The notes beneath the pieces were generated by a model, which ran no database searches, was not told the DNA's origin, and saw only the letters and a program-made list of their open reading frames with translations. A DNA stretch of 64,000 nt, taken from the NCBI GenBank assembly GCA_030374805.1, contig JARGSG010000214.1, positions 248,001 to 312,000 on the forward strand. Reading direction: 5' to 3'. Positions 61,799 through 64,000 of the stretch are shown one piece after another. Source of the stretch: Gracilaria gracilis. Taxonomy: Eukaryota > Rhodophyta > Florideophyceae > Gracilariales > Gracilariaceae. The position numbers and the translations under genes were made by a program. The stretch's first letter is position 1. Every line of letters begins with the position of its first letter.

Positions 61799-62701
61799 GG
61801 AGATGGGTCATCTTCTTCTGCTCTGTCTTGAGAACCGCCGTTAGGGCTTCGGAAGGATGGATAACTACGGTAGAGGGTCGGAGATGAGCCAGATTTTTTT
61901 TTTTGTTTTTGTGTGCAACCAGTTAACGGCTTTCTGCATCGGTTGAGGAGGGGCGTGATTTTCTTTTTCGTGGACGAATGGCGCTTCTGCAATCCGGGTG
62001 GAGTTTGCGGTGTCCAATGCTTCCGTAATGCATCTCAGACTGCCACACTTGTTGTCGTTCCTCGTTTTATTCCCCAAGTACTGTATCCATGAGGTTACAC
62101 ATACACAGAACAGCACCACGCTGCTACGAAGGTATGGATACATGATGTAACAAAACCGCACACAAAGACGGTATCAAACGCGCTTCACTTTTCGGTAGCG
62201 ATACCGTAGTACACATTTTTTTCCATGCAATCATTCTTCATCGGTTCAACTCTACGACGCGGCAACTGGGAAGCTTTTCTTGATGGCAATGCCATCATGG
62301 CATTGCTATAACGCGCAGAGCGAAAAGAACCTACTCTCATTCACTCAGAAGCTGGCTTCTGACCAGATCATGACCTTTGTTGCTGTCTTTGGCTGGGTCT
62401 TCATCAACATAGCATCTAGCGCGTAGCAACGATAGCGCCTCCGTTTTCGGCGATTTCTGCTCGGCGCATTGTCAGAAATAAATATCAACTCTCGCTTCTT
62501 CCTCGGCCATACCAACACATAAATGGCTCGACAGAGTTTCCTTGTGAGTAGTGTGTGTGTAAGTACGAAAATCGCGTTGCTGTTCGGACCTGCTGAGGGG
62601 TGTCTCGTGCCCGCTCGTACCCGCTCCCCCTCCTGATCTCTTTGTGCGCTTTAACGCCTTTACGTGTGCGAACTGAATGCTCTGTCAAGCGCGGATTTAC
62701 T
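61799..62701. other. no gene seen
   Basis: Convergent 3' regions of LCB2 and uL24. Contains a T12-rich run (about 61894) and the perfect dyad GCAATGCCATCATGGCATTGC (62286-62306). No coding region supported. Confidence 0.4.
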
Positions 62702-63454
62702 CTATTGCATTGACTTGTCCACAAGGGCCTTGAAGCCAGCGTATTGGTCATAAAGGCCTTCCTCATCCATGTAGCTTCTGTGTAAAGCCACTGTGGGTGG
62801 TGTATCCTTCGGGCTATCCTCCGGATGTGGCTTTCGTCGTTTCTTGAGGATTTCAGGCCGTGGAATGATTGCGCCAGATCTCTTGGAAACACGCACTTTT
62901 GTGCCATCCTCCATGAAAGCGAACGTGACCCGAGTAGGCAGGTCTGTCTGTGGACAAATTACAGCAACTCGTGAGACGTAGATAGGTGATTCGGTCTCGA
63001 ACTTCTTAAGATAACCGCCTGGAGCAGGCGCTTTCTTCTTCACCAGGCCTACACCTTCCACAACCACCCTGTTTGAAGCGCGCACCACCTCTATAACGCG
63101 CCCCCTCTTCCCCTTTTCCGGGCCGCTAATCACCTCGACGAAATCGCCGCGCAGAATACGCCAGCGTTTGATGGGGTTTGTGACAGGCGTTGGAATGCGG
63201 ATGGCATCGATCATGGACTCGGTGCGATGGTTCATGTCAACTGACAGTTTGCCTCCGAAGCGAGGGCCCGGAATCGGACCGCCGCGACGTAATGGCATGC
63301 CACGAGCCAGCGATTTCTTCGAGGAGTTTCGAATTTGCTGCGCAGGCGGGGAAGGAATCGGGACCTTCGGGCGCCGAAATGCGAGACGAGACAGGCCCAA
63401 CATGGCGGGTACCAGGCACGCTTCGACTTGTGTTTGGATGAAGTTTGGGCGCAA
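62702..63454 (-). CDS. organellar ribosomal protein uL24
   Basis: Assembly-initiator protein of the large ribosomal subunit. Predicted 250 residues from 63454, or 233 from the ATG at 63403 (MLGLSRLAFRRPKVPIP), which gives a typical mitochondrial presequence and is the start I prefer. The KOW motif is clear: RGDFVEVISGPEKGKRGRVI, followed by NRVVVEGVGLVKK and, later, YVSRVAVICPQTDLPTRV with FMEDGTKVRVSKRSGAIIPRP. The long N- and C-terminal extensions and the lack of cyanobacterial features suggest the mitochondrial rather than the plastid ribosome. The C-terminal tail (LYDQYAGFKALVD) is unfamiliar. Confidence 0.82.
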   Translation of the reverse strand: MRPNFIQTQVEACLVPAMLGLSRLAFRRPKVPIPSPPAQQIRNSSKKSLARGMPLRRGGPIPGPRFGGKLSVDMNHRTESMIDAIRIPTPVTNPIKRWRILRGDFVEVISGPEKGKRGRVIEVVRASNRVVVEGVGLVKKKAPAPGGYLKKFETESPIYVSRVAVICPQTDLPTRVTFAFMEDGTKVRVSKRSGAIIPRPEILKKRRKPHPEDSPKDTPPTVALHRSYMDEEGLYDQYAGFKALVDKSMQ

Positions 63455-63765
63455 TTTTAATGCATGAACCCGAGCTCGGGGGACGTGGGTTCACGGGCGA
63501 ACCGGCGTAGCGGTGTATCTACAAAGAGGGTGAGGAATGTTGGGCAACATCTACGAAGGCACATAGATACAAGGGGCGGATCCGTGATCAACATTTCTTC
63601 GTCGCCCAACGACATTCATGGCGCTCATAAGCTCTACAACGGCACACGGTGGCCACGTGCACCGTGTGTCAAATGTACACGGAGCGTTATGATTCAAATG
63701 AGTACCAGCCCGATCTTCAAAAAGACCAGCCTCTCACGTTCCCAGAAAGAGAAAGAGCATAGTAT
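63455..63765. other. no gene seen
   Basis: Promoter side of the uL24 gene and 3' side of a possible gene at the right edge. The 115-codon plus frame at 63464-63811 has no recognisable content. Confidence 0.35.
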
Positions 63766-63894
63766 TCAAAGCTGCAGCTTCTTCCTTGCAATCACAACAT
63801 ACCGAAGGTAGATGCTTCCATCGTGGATGAAGCGGTTCAAAATTGCCCGCACTTCGCCACATGGAATATTGTTGCCATCTTGTCGGACATCAAC
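63766..63894 (-). CDS. possible last exon of a gene running off the right edge
   Basis: On the minus strand, 42 codons (VDVRQDGNNIPCGEVRAILN then RFIHDGSIYLRYVVIARKKL) end in TGA at 63768-63766. Composition and residue pattern look like real protein, unlike neighbouring frames. Immediately upstream is TTGAAG, a usable 3' splice site. Further upstream the frame meets a stop at about 63940. I do not recognise the family. Confidence 0.35.
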   Translation of the reverse strand, partial: VDVRQDGNNIPCGEVRAILNRFIHDGSIYLRYVVIARKKLQL

Positions 63895-64000
63895 CTTCAA
63901 TTTCCAGGTTGAAGTGAATGAGACGCATACATTAATTAATGGTTATAACGTTACATCTATTCCCCCGGAACACCTCGCTGATTGCTGCGACTCTCATGAG

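Noticed and set aside
1..64000. CRISPR arrays, rRNA or complete tRNA genes
   Set aside because: None seen. The tandem repeats (15, 17, 18 and 21 bp units) have no unique spacers.

Overview
The window is nuclear DNA of a photosynthetic eukaryote, most likely a red alga (an intron-poor florideophyte of the Chondrus type; this is inference). The reasons are: a nuclear cbbX gene (activase of red-type Rubisco) with a transit-peptide-like N-terminus; plastid- or mitochondrion-directed proteins (GatA, a guanylate kinase fusion, a uL24); core eukaryotic genes (alpha-COP, DNA polymerase delta, U2AF65, ALG12, serine palmitoyltransferase); two genes with one short GT-AG intron each; and a U2 snRNA gene.

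Bases 1-25,500 are a graveyard of mobile elements. At the left edge (296-1104) is a broken copy of a dehydrogenase-like gene with an NAD-binding fold. Next come two large, decayed, divergently oriented genes (1308-5079 minus, 6848-9976 plus) around a 1.7-kb control region with three 72-bp palindromes and a triplicated repeat. The minus gene reads as a ParB-like domain joined to a 2-oxoglutarate/Fe(II) dioxygenase domain. The plus gene reads as a DPPY-type DNA amino-methyltransferase joined to a SET domain. Together they look like a mobile chromatin or DNA-modification module that I do not know as a described system. Then follow a broken pogo/Tigger-like transposase (10807-12780), a Mutator-like element with about 260-bp inverted repeats carrying a Ulp1-type protease and a SWIM-finger transposase (13863-19986), and a piggyBac fossil (about 20106-23413).

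From 25,500 on the window is ordinary and gene-dense. Two paralogous membrane proteins lie in tandem (25542-26828 and 27861-29231), with a retrotransposon remnant at the 3' end of the first. Then come ALG12, U2AF65, a LisH-CTLH-CRA protein, cbbX, a large unknown protein, GatA (minus), U2 snRNA, a small Cys/His protein, a secreted subtilase, DNA polymerase delta with an upstream E2F-type site, a guanylate kinase fusion (minus), a VMA22-like gene, a nitrilase (minus), an MnmM/YtqB-like methyltransferase, alpha-COP, LCB2 and uL24 (minus). The genes are independently transcribed. Several pairs are divergent and share short intergenic regions (GatA/U2, guanylate kinase/VMA22-like, nitrilase/methyltransferase).

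All calls come from reading the sequence without database searches. Family names rest on visible motifs.
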